DNA of 64,000 bases from JAGNKE01 sp965230245 (GTDB lineage Bacteria; Pseudomonadota; Alphaproteobacteria; Micavibrionales; Micavibrionaceae). The position numbers and the translations under genes were made by a program. The stretch lies in the NCBI GenBank assembly GCA_965230245.1, contig OZ246000.1:434001-498000 (forward strand), read 5' to 3'. Below are positions 25,284-34,343 of this stretch, piece by piece; the stretch's first letter is position 1; each line of letters begins with the position of its first letter. Below the pieces are notes generated by a model that was given only the letters and a program-made list of their open reading frames with translations, was not told where the DNA came from and made no database searches.

Positions 25284-27485
25284 CTACAGAAAATTCTGCG
25301 GATCAATATCAATATAAACCCTGACATTGCCGGGCACTTTAACCGCCCCAATCCACTCTGCAATCGTCTTTTGAATATTCAGCGCCTTATCCGCCCGCAC
25401 CAGCAAACGGTAACGATACCGCCCGCGTATCCGTGCCATCGGCGCAGGCGCAGGGCCAAGAGTCTGAATTAACTGCCCCTTTTCATTGGCACCCTGCGGT
25501 GCCGTTCGCCCCAATTCACGGGCAACCTCAACAACTTGCCCCTCATCGCGCCCGGCAATAATAATCCCGACCAATCGTGAAAACGGCGGCATCTGCGCGG
25601 CTTCCCGCTCTACGGCCTCAACAGCCAGAAACTCATCCCGACTACCCTCGGCCAAAGCCTTCATGATACGGTGATCCGGCATCCAGCTCTGCAAATAGAC
25701 ATGCCCTTTTTTCTCCGCACGCCCCGCACGCCCCGCGACCTGATGCAACAATTGATACGTACGCTCGGCGGCACGTAAATCCCCGCCCTGCAGCCCTAAA
25801 TCCGCATCCACCACACCAACAAGCGTCAAATGCGGGAAATGATGCCCCTTCGCAATAATCTGCGTACCGATCACAATATCGACCTCCCGATCAATAATGC
25901 TCTTCAAAATCACCTGCAGTTCCTCATTGGTTTCTGCCGTATCACTGGCCAGAATCATAATCTTGGCATCCGGAAAATGAAGTCGCGCTTCCTCATAAAT
26001 CCGCTCGACACCCGGCCCGCACGCCGCCAAAGAATCCGTATCATCACACTCGGGGCATTGTTTCGGGATCGGCGCATGATACCCGCAATGATGACAGTGC
26101 AGCCGCCCGCTTTTGCGATGCTCAACAAGCCAGGCCGTGCAACGCGGGCACTCAAAACGGTGCCCGCACGTACGGCACAGCGTCAACGGCGCATAACCGC
26201 GACGGTTCAAAAACAGCAAAACCTGCTCACCGCGCCCAAGCGTATCCTTCATTTCATCAATTAATATCGGCGAAAGAAACGACTGCCTGTTCGGTTGATG
26301 CACCCGCATATCGATGGTTTCAATATCCGGCAGGCTCGCCCCGCCATATCGACTGGAAAGATGAAGCAGGGAATATCGCCCTGTCCCCTCCGGTTCTTCC
26401 CAAGTGTTGTGCATCGTTTCCAGTGAAGGCGTCGCCGAAACCATAAGAACAGGTATTTTCGCCAGATGCGCCCGCACCACCGCCATATCCCGCGCATGAT
26501 AAATCACGCCGCCGTCTTCCTGCTTATACGCGGGGTCATGCTCCTCATCCACGACAATAAATCCAAGATCGGCATACGGAAGAAACAGCGCCGAACGCGC
26601 CCCAACAACAACCTTTGTCTCACCTTCCGCCACCCCGCGCCACGTTATCCGCCGCTGCGCAGGAGTCAGCCCCGAATGCCAGAGAGCGGGATCACAGCCG
26701 AACCGCTTACGAAACCGCTCCAAAAATGCATTCGAAAGCGCAATCTCCGGCAGCATAATCACCGCCTGCTTGCCCATCTCCAGAGCCTTCGCAACACCTT
26801 CAAAATATGTCTCGGTCTTCCCTGCTCCCGTCACACCATCCAACAAGGATGCATGAAAATTTCCGGATGATATCTGCTCCTTAAGAATCGTCGCAGCTCG
26901 TCCCTGCTCGGCTTCAAGCTCCGGCCCGTGACGCGCAAGATCAGGCGACATACACGGATAAGGATGCACCAACTCGACCGCTTCCAACAAGCCCTTATCA
27001 ACCATGCCCTTAACCACACCCGCCGAACACTCCGCAAGATCGGCAATCTCGCTCGTGCGGCGTTCCCTTCCGTCCTGCATGACCTTAACAACATTCACAC
27101 GCTGCTCGGTCAAACCCTTCATTTCGGGCGTAACCTGCCCCGCCAAACGATACGCCATCACCGGCTTCGGCGGCGAAAACGCACCGGGTGCGCTCAAACT
27201 CATCTTTAAAACCGAACCTTTCGGCGAAAGCGTATACCCCGCAACCCAGTCTACAAATTTCCTCTGCACCGCCGGCATACGCGGCAAATAATGTTTGGAT
27301 ATAACGGATTTCAGCTTCTCAGGCGCAACGTCCCCCGTCCCGTCTCCCCAGACCACACCGTTAATCTCACGGTTGCCCAGCGGAACGCTCACATAATCCC
27401 CCGCCGCAAGCTGCATATTCGACGGCACCAGATAATCATAAGCCTTATCAACGGGATAAGGGACAAGAACAGCAACACTGCGCAT
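25284..27485 (-). CDS. priA: Primosomal protein N', replication restart helicase
   Basis: PriA rebuilds replication forks after stalling by loading the primosome. The 733-residue protein shows an N-terminal DNA-binding domain (about 1-105), the Walker A motif GVTGAGKT at 217-224, a DEEH box at 313-316, and the zinc-binding cysteines in CRTCGHRFECPRC and CHHCGYHAPIPKQCPEC (near 435-475). The C-terminal helicase part has QIIAKGHHFP and GRAGRAEKKG. The ATG overlaps the stop of the oxidase gene upstream as TAATG, so the two are co-translated. Confidence 0.96.
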   Translation of the reverse strand: MRSVAVLVPYPVDKAYDYLVPSNMQLAAGDYVSVPLGNREINGVVWGDGTGDVAPEKLKSVISKHYLPRMPAVQRKFVDWVAGYTLSPKGSVLKMSLSAPGAFSPPKPVMAYRLAGQVTPEMKGLTEQRVNVVKVMQDGRERRTSEIADLAECSAGVVKGMVDKGLLEAVELVHPYPCMSPDLARHGPELEAEQGRAATILKEQISSGNFHASLLDGVTGAGKTETYFEGVAKALEMGKQAVIMLPEIALSNAFLERFRKRFGCDPALWHSGLTPAQRRITWRGVAEGETKVVVGARSALFLPYADLGFIVVDEEHDPAYKQEDGGVIYHARDMAVVRAHLAKIPVLMVSATPSLETMHNTWEEPEGTGRYSLLHLSSRYGGASLPDIETIDMRVHQPNRQSFLSPILIDEMKDTLGRGEQVLLFLNRRGYAPLTLCRTCGHRFECPRCTAWLVEHRKSGRLHCHHCGYHAPIPKQCPECDDTDSLAACGPGVERIYEEARLHFPDAKIMILASDTAETNEELQVILKSIIDREVDIVIGTQIIAKGHHFPHLTLVGVVDADLGLQGGDLRAAERTYQLLHQVAGRAGRAEKKGHVYLQSWMPDHRIMKALAEGSRDEFLAVEAVEREAAQMPPFSRLVGIIIAGRDEGQVVEVARELGRTAPQGANEKGQLIQTLGPAPAPMARIRGRYRYRLLVRADKALNIQKTIAEWIGAVKVPGNVRVYIDIDPQNFL

Positions 27486-28429
27486 TACAGCTTCTCCACC
27501 AGCCGAACAACCTCACGCGCACACCCCCACGAAAGCGTATACCCCGCGCCGCCATGCCCGTAATTATGAATGACAGGAATCTGGCACAAGCTATGATCAA
27601 TCTCCAGCCGCACCGTTTCGCGCATCGGACGTAAGCCCACCCGCACACCGATCACCTCAGGTGCCGCAAGCTTGGGATCAAGCGTCTTCGTCCAGCCCAG
27701 AATCTCCTCGGTCAGATCATCATTCGGCGTCAAATCCCATTCATCGACATCCATCGACCCGCCCAACACAATCTCGTCATAACGCGGATAGAAATAGTAT
27801 TTCTTCTCGAACGTCGCAAAATGGAAGCTCAGCCCCGGATTTTTAATCAGAACAATCTGCCCGCGCATTGGATAAACCTTCTCGTCATTTACGAAGTCAC
27901 GCGCATAAACCCCGGTAGCGTTCACAGCCAAATCATAGGAATTATCAATAAAATCGAATGACTTCCGCCTATTTACTAAGATATGCTCTCCACCATTCCC
28001 CAGAAACTTTTGAAATAAATAAGGAAAGTACTTATCAACATCCATCTGTAAGAGTTTCGCCTCAAGCCCCTTTTTGTAATCCAGCGGACATTCATCCTCG
28101 CGCAAAAACCGCGCATCCCTGAGCCGCATGTAAAACTCGGGAATTTCAAAATCAGGATCATACGTGCATTTCTTCCAATACGCCCAGAATATCCCCGCCG
28201 CGGGGTCATCCATCATCCCCTCCAGTACCTCGTCCGTTTCCTTAAACCAACGCTCAGTGCGTGGTGAATCTTCAACCCCAAACGGATATGATATCGCCCC
28301 AGCCGCCCATGACGTCGTGGTTTCAATAGGATCAGTCGAGTAAATATGCACCTGATGCCCCGCCTCTTGCAGAGCCACAGCCGTTGTCACCCCGATAATA
28401 CCGCCGCCGATAACCGCAATTTTCTTCAC
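27485..28429 (-). CDS. FAD-dependent D-amino-acid oxidase family protein
   Basis: The 314-residue protein has the FAD-binding GGGIIG at residues 8-13, and family segments ATGVYARDFV, GLRPMRETVRLE and NYGHGGAGYTLSWGCA near the C-terminus. These match D-amino-acid oxidase/D-aspartate oxidase enzymes, which oxidise D-amino acids to imino acids with hydrogen peroxide as by-product. It is the first gene of a pair with priA. Amino-acid specificity is not readable, and glycine/sarcosine-type oxidases are a related alternative. Confidence 0.8.
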   Translation of the reverse strand: MKKIAVIGGGIIGVTTAVALQEAGHQVHIYSTDPIETTTSWAAGAISYPFGVEDSPRTERWFKETDEVLEGMMDDPAAGIFWAYWKKCTYDPDFEIPEFYMRLRDARFLREDECPLDYKKGLEAKLLQMDVDKYFPYLFQKFLGNGGEHILVNRRKSFDFIDNSYDLAVNATGVYARDFVNDEKVYPMRGQIVLIKNPGLSFHFATFEKKYYFYPRYDEIVLGGSMDVDEWDLTPNDDLTEEILGWTKTLDPKLAAPEVIGVRVGLRPMRETVRLEIDHSLCQIPVIHNYGHGGAGYTLSWGCAREVVRLVEKL

Positions 28430-28441
28430 TTTTATGCGCCT

Positions 28442-28471
28442 TTATTGTAAAAAACAGTTATAGGCTATAAT
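28442..28471 (+). promoter_or_regulatory. Putative promoter of the 28.5 kb paralogue array
   Basis: TATAAT at 28466-28471 is a consensus -10, with TTATTG at 28442-28447 (18 bases apart) as a weak -35. It points at the ORF starting at 28518 and lies between it and the divergent oxidase gene. Confidence 0.45.
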
Positions 28472-28517
28472 AACAAACAATAAACGAACACCATAAAATG
28501 AGCGGGTTAAACAAAGA

Positions 28518-28691
28518 ATGAACTTCAAACTACCGAACTTCCTTAAAAGCGCCATGGACAGGGTTTTTGGCAGTGCGCCGGACAATCAGGAAACAGCGCC
28601 GCCCGCTATCGCAACTGTCGATCGTGAAGCGCTGACTCTTGCTGTCATCGAAGAATTCCAGACAAAGAAACGTTCCGGCGATGCAATTTAA
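28518..28691 (+). CDS. Short member of a tandem family, 57 aa
   Basis: The frame starts with ATG at 28518 and ends at 28691. Its opening MNFKLPNFLKSAMDRVF repeats the start of the next gene (MQFKIPGFLRTAMDQVF) and of the third gene in the array (MNWQLPEFLKGRF). A short disordered linker with APP follows in the first two. The match continues into a VDREALTLAV helix, where the second gene has VTREDLTAFV. The protein then stops at residue 57. It overlaps the next start by 11 bases. It may be a truncated paralogue left by deletion, or a stand-alone copy of the N-terminal module. No clear ribosome-binding site is visible. Confidence 0.55.
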   Translation: MNFKLPNFLKSAMDRVFGSAPDNQETAPPAIATVDREALTLAVIEEFQTKKRSGDAI

Positions 28692-29676
28692 AATCCCGGG
28701 ATTTTTAAGAACGGCCATGGATCAGGTTTTCAGTTCACACGAGCCTGAACAGGATGCCGCGCCGCCTCAGCAAACAGTAAAAGTTACCCGCGAAGACCTG
28801 ACCGCCTTCGTCACCAACCAACCTTTCGGCGACCGCCAGACGAAACTAACGTCAGGCAAACTCGCCCGCTCATGGGAATTTGCAGCAGACCAGTTCGAGC
28901 TTTCTTTTCTAGGACAGGAAAATACAACGGCCACCGAGGAGCTCAGAACTGAGCATGCCGTCGAAGCTATGCACAGTATTGCCGGAAAAATTCGTGAGGC
29001 CGCAGACTTCGGACATGAAATAGAACTGGAAACGGCGGATGTTGAGACGGTCGTAAACGCAAGCGATTTGTTCCTGCGTGCCAAACTCGCACGCGATGCA
29101 TTCGACGAAGAATTGGGCGTAGAGACTCCTAATGTGCTAGAGGGACTACACTTCAAGGCGAACATGTTCCTCGGCCCATACATACCGGACGCTAACATCG
29201 AAACCGTTAGTGTACCAATCCAGAAAATTGACAATATTGTCAGCCCGTCTTTTGAAGCGATGGGCATAAAACCTGACGATCGCTTTGCTCATGCTCTAGC
29301 GATGGAAAAACTCGGCGATATGATGACCGATGTCTACGACGGATACTATGAAGTCAGCGAAGCCCATGGCCCTTACATGTTACAAACCCATCTTTATGAT
29401 ATTGCCGTCCGCCTTCGTAAAGCCGATCCTGACGCCGAAAGTATTGAAATCCCGAAATCCACAATCAAAGGAATGGAATATACACTTGATCACATGCAGG
29501 ATGCGGTAAAATTTCTGCGAAACCCCGGGGGACTGCATGGAACGGGAATACCGACAGAAAAACAACTGAATGACCGCGAAATCCTGCGTCAGGGTTATAC
29601 CGGAATTTGGCACGAAATGTCCGAATACTTTGACAACACCAAGCCGGTTGTGAGAAGTGATTACGGTCTCGAGTAA
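28681..29676 (+). CDS. Orphan protein with N-terminal FLR module, 331 aa
   Basis: This protein is not recognised. ATG at 28681 is chosen because from there the N-terminus aligns with the neighbours; the frame extends 42 bases further up but that part is non-matching. After the amphipathic N-terminal module (residues 1-20) and a Pro/Gln linker come about 290 mostly helical, acidic residues without obvious catalytic residues or membrane segments. It is the long member of the tandem family and lies 21 bases before the third member, so the three are likely co-transcribed from the putative promoter at 28466. It is probably cytoplasmic or peripheral on a membrane; the function is unknown. Confidence 0.55.
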   Translation: MQFKIPGFLRTAMDQVFSSHEPEQDAAPPQQTVKVTREDLTAFVTNQPFGDRQTKLTSGKLARSWEFAADQFELSFLGQENTTATEELRTEHAVEAMHSIAGKIREAADFGHEIELETADVETVVNASDLFLRAKLARDAFDEELGVETPNVLEGLHFKANMFLGPYIPDANIETVSVPIQKIDNIVSPSFEAMGIKPDDRFAHALAMEKLGDMMTDVYDGYYEVSEAHGPYMLQTHLYDIAVRLRKADPDAESIEIPKSTIKGMEYTLDHMQDAVKFLRNPGGLHGTGIPTEKQLNDREILRQGYTGIWHEMSEYFDNTKPVVRSDYGLE

Positions 29677-29697
29677 ACGCAAAAGAATAGGAAAACC

Positions 29698-30273
29698 ATG
29701 AACTGGCAACTCCCCGAATTTCTGAAAGGCCGCTTCGGCCGCGGCCAAGATGGCGAAGACAACGCCCCCGTGAGCAACCACCCACCCAGAATGGAGGAAG
29801 TCCACTTACAGGATTTGGCCTATTGCGTTGCCCTCACTAACGAAACTGAGCCACGTACTGTCAGCGAGGTCGCAGCCAGATGGAACGAAATGGCAGATCT
29901 TATGGAACAGGGACTAAGCCACACGCGCCCACTGAAAGACAACGAACACAGATTTATTGAATCCGTCCGCAACGTCGCACAAACTATTGAAGCCGGAAGC
30001 ATCGATACCGACAAGATCGAAATTCCGGTTCAGGATCTGGACATTCTGGTGAACGAAGGTAACCTCGCCGCCCGCGCGTTGCGTAATATAAACAAACAAA
30101 TTCTTGAATTGGAAGCAAAGGCTGGAGACAACGAAGAAAGCCCTGATGCCTTAGCCGCAGCGGAACTGAGCGCAAGAAAAGAACCTGTCGAAGCATTCTC
30201 CCGCACAGGCCGCGGTACGCTGGATCCATACTCCTCAAGCATACTGCCTCTTGGGTATATCGCCTGCCCTTAA
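29698..30273 (+). CDS. Orphan protein with N-terminal FLK module, 191 aa
   Basis: Third member of the tandem family. It begins MNWQLPEFLKGRFGRG, similar to the two genes upstream, followed by a linker with PVSNHPP and then EVHLQDLAYCVALTN, which aligns with the VTREDLTAFV helix of its neighbour. The C-terminal half is helical and acidic. A charged cluster EAKAGDNEESPD precedes a PYSSSILPLGYIACP end. No signal peptide or known domain is visible. The function is unknown; paralogy is inferred from the shared N-terminus and helical layout. Confidence 0.55.
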   Translation: MNWQLPEFLKGRFGRGQDGEDNAPVSNHPPRMEEVHLQDLAYCVALTNETEPRTVSEVAARWNEMADLMEQGLSHTRPLKDNEHRFIESVRNVAQTIEAGSIDTDKIEIPVQDLDILVNEGNLAARALRNINKQILELEAKAGDNEESPDALAAAELSARKEPVEAFSRTGRGTLDPYSSSILPLGYIACP

Positions 30274-30390
30274 AAAAACTACCGCAACACAGTTCGAACA
30301 AAACAAAAATACCGATCTTGGCTTGAAAACAAAACCTATTCCGCTTACCAATAACCATGTTCAAATTTTTCTTTTAAAAGGGTTTTGCAA

Positions 30391-31050
30391 ATGAAGTTTT
30401 TCGTGGACACCGCCGATATTGATGAAATCAAGGATCTTGCCTCAACAGGACTGCTGGACGGCGTCACAACCAACCCGTCCCTGATCGCAAAATCCGGCAA
30501 GGACTTCATTCCGCTGATCGAAGAAATCTGTGAAGTCGTAAAAGGCCCCGTCAGCGCCGAAGTCGCGGCGACCGACTATGAAACCATGAAAAAAGAAGCC
30601 GAGGTGCTTAGAAATATTGCAAACAACGTTGCGATCAAGGTTCCCCTAACGCCTGCAGGTCTGAAAGTCTGTAAAGAGCTGAGCGACGACGGCACGATGG
30701 TGAACGTCACGCTGTGTTTTTCGCCCGCGCAAGCCATCCTTGCCGCAAAAGCTGGTGCAACCTTTATTTCCCCGTTCGTCGGACGTCTGGATGATCTATC
30801 TCATTCCGGCCTGGATCTGATCGGTGATATATGCATGATCTATGCGCAATACCCGAACTTCCACACGCAAGTTCTGGTCGCATCCGTACGTAATCCGTTA
30901 CATATTATTGAAAGTGCAAAAATGGGTGCCGATGTGGCAACATGCCCGCCGAATGTCATTCGTCAGCTTTACAACCACCCTTTGACGGACAAGGGACTCG
31001 CCGCCTTCGTAGAAGACTGGAAAAAAACGGGCCAAACCATCCTGAAATAA
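30391..31050 (+). CDS. fsa: Transaldolase-like fructose-6-phosphate aldolase
   Basis: The 219-residue protein belongs to the small transaldolase/fructose-6-phosphate aldolase group (class I aldolase). It shows MKFFVDTADIDEIKDLASTG, GVTTNPSLIAKSG, the Schiff-base Lys at residue 83 in VAIKVPLTPAG, VTLCFSPAQAILAAKAGATF and SPFVGRLDD. It may act as transaldolase in the pentose phosphate pathway or as fructose-6-phosphate aldolase; the two cannot be separated by eye. ATG at 30391 is chosen because AAGGG lies eight bases upstream. Confidence 0.92.
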   Translation: MKFFVDTADIDEIKDLASTGLLDGVTTNPSLIAKSGKDFIPLIEEICEVVKGPVSAEVAATDYETMKKEAEVLRNIANNVAIKVPLTPAGLKVCKELSDDGTMVNVTLCFSPAQAILAAKAGATFISPFVGRLDDLSHSGLDLIGDICMIYAQYPNFHTQVLVASVRNPLHIIESAKMGADVATCPPNVIRQLYNHPLTDKGLAAFVEDWKKTGQTILK

Positions 31051-31064
31051 TCAGGACGATAAAT

Positions 31065-31352
31065 TCAGTTTACCGTGTCCGAACTAAAATTATTCAACAA
31101 AGCCAGTTGCGCGTCTGAGAAACGCAAATCACTTCCGTCCAGCCCCGCAAGCATATTCAACATGCGCACAGCACGGGGCTGCCCCATATTTTCACATTCG
31201 AATTTCAGAAATTCTTCAAGCCTGCGTTTGGCTTTATGACGGGTGAGCGCATTGCGCCACTGGATCAGTAGTATCATCTCGGGCCCGCGCCCTTCCTTAA
31301 TCGCTTTCTTCAGCAGAGATCGCTTAATCTCTTTCGCCGATCTTACATTCAT
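31065..31352 (-). CDS. Small basic orphan protein, 95 aa
   Basis: The 95-residue protein begins MNVRSAKEIKRSLLKKAIKE and is Lys/Arg-rich and helical in its first half, with RRLEEFLKFECENMGQPRAVRML in the middle. No family is recognised; a nucleic-acid-binding role is possible but only inferred from charge. The start at 31352 is not certain: an AAGGAG lies 14 bases upstream, farther than usual, and an in-frame GTG at 31367 sits only a base or so after it. It is convergent with the aldolase gene and divergent from the DUF484 gene. Confidence 0.45.
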   Translation of the reverse strand: MNVRSAKEIKRSLLKKAIKEGRGPEMILLIQWRNALTRHKAKRRLEEFLKFECENMGQPRAVRMLNMLAGLDGSDLRFSDAQLALLNNFSSDTVN

Positions 31353-31480
31353 ACTCGTGACACACACTCCTTCCTGTGTTCCATTATATCAGATTTTTTG
31401 AATAAAAGAAAAAATAAGAAGGTGTTAAAAATTCCGCAAAACCACTGTGAGGCTGGATTTGCCTGTGGTATCATAGGGAA

Positions 31481-32185
31481 ATGAAAGAGACAAAACCCAA
31501 AATGACGGACACAATAGAAATCACCGAAAATGATATCCTTAAATACCTTAAGGACCATCCGGAATTTCTACAAAACAATCCCGAAGCATGCGACCTCCTT
31601 ATGCCCCCGACAAATGTTCAGGGCAAAGGGCTAGCGGATTTCCAGACTTATATGATCGAACGCCTGAAAGCAGACAAGCAGGAATTCGTCAAAAACACGC
31701 AGGAAATTATCGAAAACGCACGCTCGAACATGAACAATCAGGTGCGCATCCATAAGGCCGTTTTGAGCCTGCTCGAAGCCGCTAGTTTCGAAGATTTTAT
31801 CCAGACAATCACAATGGATATCACCTCTATTCTGGATGTGGATATCTCCGTGCTCGTGGTCGAAAGCAACGGGCGTGAAATCCCCCATATCCAGCAAAGC
31901 GGAATCAGGGTCGTACCCGAAGGAACGGTTGACCGCTGGATGGCCGGCAAATACTCCCTCCTTCAAGATGATATTTCGGGTATTGAGGCCATTTACGGCG
32001 GAGGCGCAGCACTAGTGCGCTCTCAAATTTTGCTGCGTGTTGATATCTCGATGGGCACACCGCCCGCAATTCTGGCCTTCGGCAGCCGCGATCCCGACAT
32101 GTTCCATGAGGGCATGGCCACCGACCAGATTTCTTTCCTCGCACGCGTGATTGAACGGTGCTTCCGAATATGGCTGAACGTCTGA
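31481..32185 (+). CDS. DUF484 family GAF-like protein
   Basis: The protein of up to 234 residues has the DUF484 (PF04340) layout: an N-terminal ILKYLKDHPEFLQNNPE segment and a GAF-like domain starting near SLLEAASFEDFIQTI. The family is commonly encoded next to xerC, as here, and its function is unknown. The start may be ATG 31481 or ATG 31502; neither has an ideal ribosome-binding site. The end overlaps xerC. Confidence 0.82.
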   Translation: MKETKPKMTDTIEITENDILKYLKDHPEFLQNNPEACDLLMPPTNVQGKGLADFQTYMIERLKADKQEFVKNTQEIIENARSNMNNQVRIHKAVLSLLEAASFEDFIQTITMDITSILDVDISVLVVESNGREIPHIQQSGIRVVPEGTVDRWMAGKYSLLQDDISGIEAIYGGGAALVRSQILLRVDISMGTPPAILAFGSRDPDMFHEGMATDQISFLARVIERCFRIWLNV

Positions 32186-33129
32186 TAATAAAATCGCATG
32201 TCCTCGCACTCTGCGCGGACGACCTCGCCAAAACGCTAAAAGATTGGTCCGAATGGATGAGTGTTGAAAAAAACCTCTCCCGCCATACTTTACGCGCCTA
32301 TGCAGGCGACATGTCGCATTTCATTACATTCCTTTTTGATCATCTCGGAAAAAAACCCTGTATAGGAGATATTGCAGATTTCCACATCCGTGACTTCCGA
32401 TCCTGGATGGCGCGCAAGGCCATGGACGGCTCTTCCAATTCATCCCGCGCACGCTCCCTCTCAGGTATCAAGAATTTTCTGAACTGGATGGACAAGCGCG
32501 GCATTGCGCACAACGCTTCTATTAAAACCCTGCGCAGCCCGAAACTGCCGCATAAATTGCCCCGCCCGCTCCATGAAAAACAAGCCAAAAACCTGATCAG
32601 TAACGCAAGCCTTCTTGAGCAAAAGGACTGGGTCGGAGCAAGAAATGCTGCACTCTTTACCCTGCTTTACGGCTGCGGCCTGCGTATAGACGAAGCATTA
32701 TCCCTCGATATCAAAAACCTTCCGCGTGACGGTTTTATGCGCGTCATCGGTAAGGGGCGAAAGGAAAGACAAGTCCCCGTTCTGAATATTGTCGAAAAAA
32801 CAATACGGCATTACCTTGCGCTCTGCCCATATGAACAATCACCCGAACGCGCCCTCTTTCTCGGCTCTCGCGGTAAACGACTTAATCAAGGCGTTGCCCA
32901 ACGTGCCATGCGCGACCTACGCGGCGCACTCGGCCTGCCCGAAAACGCAACGCCACATGCACTGCGCCATAGCTTTGCAACGCATTTGCTGCAAAACGGC
33001 GCAAATTTAAGGGAAATTCAGGAATTGCTGGGTCATAGCTCACTCAGCACAACCCAGCGCTATACGGAAATAAATGCGGAAGAACTCAAGCGCATTTATC
33101 AAAATGCCCACCCGCGAGCGAAAGAATAA
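32170..33129 (+). CDS. xerC: Tyrosine recombinase XerC
   Basis: XerC works with XerD to resolve chromosome dimers at dif during cell division. The 319-residue protein has the N-terminal SAM-like core-binding domain, with SVEKNLSRHTLRAYAGDM, and the catalytic domain: R in CGLRIDEAL, K in GKGRKERQVPV, the HxxR box in HALRHSFATHLL, H in LGHSSLSTTQ and the nucleophile Tyr in QRYTEIN. ATG at 32170 is preferred to GTG at 32158; either way the gene overlaps the DUF484 end, so the pair is co-translated. XerC rather than XerD is chosen because of the DUF484 neighbour. Confidence 0.88.
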   Translation: MAERLIIKSHVLALCADDLAKTLKDWSEWMSVEKNLSRHTLRAYAGDMSHFITFLFDHLGKKPCIGDIADFHIRDFRSWMARKAMDGSSNSSRARSLSGIKNFLNWMDKRGIAHNASIKTLRSPKLPHKLPRPLHEKQAKNLISNASLLEQKDWVGARNAALFTLLYGCGLRIDEALSLDIKNLPRDGFMRVIGKGRKERQVPVLNIVEKTIRHYLALCPYEQSPERALFLGSRGKRLNQGVAQRAMRDLRGALGLPENATPHALRHSFATHLLQNGANLREIQELLGHSSLSTTQRYTEINAEELKRIYQNAHPRAKE

Positions 33130-33131
33130 GC

Positions 33132-33353
33132 TTAAAACGCCTCGTTCGGATGCCAGCCGAAATCATCGCCTGCACCAAGATCAGAACCGCCGGCATTCCC
33201 TTGTTGCTGCTGCTGTTGCTGCTCGACGCCAACATCGGCCGACGGCGCGGCTTCAGTTTTTGCGGTAATATCGCCTTGATCGGCATCCCACTCACCAAGG
33301 AATGACTCGCCGAGATCAACCGGAAAATTTTCTTTTTTGAATTTGTCTGACAT
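33132..33353 (-). CDS. Small polyglutamine-containing orphan, 73 aa
   Basis: The 73-residue frame is acidic, starts MSDKFKKENFPVDLGESFLG and contains a run of seven Gln near residue 45, then GNAGGSDLGAGDDFGWHPNEAF. It looks disordered and contains no Cys. AGGGA lies about 12 bases before the ATG. It ends three bases from the xerC stop and converges on it. The composition suggests a real but unfolded protein; no family is recognised. Confidence 0.45.
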   Translation of the reverse strand: MSDKFKKENFPVDLGESFLGEWDADQGDITAKTEAAPSADVGVEQQQQQQQGNAGGSDLGAGDDFGWHPNEAF

Positions 33354-33525
33354 ATGTCTAAGATTCCCTGTTTATACAAAAGCGATGCAGATTATCACAC
33401 AGAGAATTGCATAAAAAAGAACATTCCATGCTGCAAAGCAATATGAAGTCCCTCGAATTAATTGCGAAAACTAAAAAAACCATGGTAAATTTACAAAGTT
33501 ACGTGAATAGCGGGTAAAGAAAGAA

Positions 33526-34299
33526 ATGCGTTCCAAAACACCATTAATCGCCTCTGATGCCTTTTATCGGGCAACTCAGGAGATGATGTTCAACGAAACG
33601 GCCTTCAACATCAAACATGATCCGCAGGCCGTGCCCGCTATTGCCGATGAATTGCGCAGAATGGGGCAAAGACGCTTCATAAACATGACCAGCGGCACAC
33701 AAGATGCAAGAGTTTCACTCGTTTTATATGCAGGTGACGGAATCGTGACCAAAATCATGCCGGATTCATACTCGGGAACGGAACACCCCTATCAATTGCC
33801 TGCGATCACCTCTTCCCTCGTAGAAACCGAAGACAGACAATACAGAATCAACACATATCCTTACGTCCCTTCACGCGGAGAAACAAAAGCAGACGTAGAG
33901 GAGTACCGCGAAATTATGGGCGAGTTAGGCCTAAAAATCCACGAAGGCGACGACACAACACGCAATCTAAGGCGCTTACCCGACAACGACGGTACGCTGG
34001 TCGGAATTGATGCCGACATGTTCTCGACAATGCGGGGCGGCCTGCAATTCGACGATGAGCTACAACAAGCTTGGTTTGACTATCTGGCCGAACTATACCC
34101 AATGTACGAACACGGCATTCCAAGGCAAACATCTGAAACAAGCTTTGCTATAATGTCACCACACGACAGAAATGCAAAATTACTCGGTTTCGATCACACC
34201 TGCGAAGATCCGATTATCCGCCTGCATGAAAATGCGCCGAAAGCCGAACAATCCGGAGGCAGAAGCTTTTGGAGCTACTTCGGAATTCATAACGGGTAG
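33526..34299 (+). CDS. Orphan protein, 257 aa
   Basis: I do not recognise this protein. It is soluble-looking with no signal peptide. Visible stretches include ALVLYAGDGIVTKIM-like SLVLYAGDGIVTKIMPDSY, INTYPYVPSRGETKADVEEY and GLQFDDELQQAWFDYLAELY. A weak purine-rich stretch (AAGAAAG) precedes the ATG. It stands alone in front of the convergent lpd gene. No function can be suggested. Confidence 0.55.
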   Translation: MRSKTPLIASDAFYRATQEMMFNETAFNIKHDPQAVPAIADELRRMGQRRFINMTSGTQDARVSLVLYAGDGIVTKIMPDSYSGTEHPYQLPAITSSLVETEDRQYRINTYPYVPSRGETKADVEEYREIMGELGLKIHEGDDTTRNLRRLPDNDGTLVGIDADMFSTMRGGLQFDDELQQAWFDYLAELYPMYEHGIPRQTSETSFAIMSPHDRNAKLLGFDHTCEDPIIRLHENAPKAEQSGGRSFWSYFGIHNG

Positions 34300-34343
34300 A
34301 GTCCTAAGAGGTGTAACACCTAATTGTGAAAGCCTAGCTTCAT

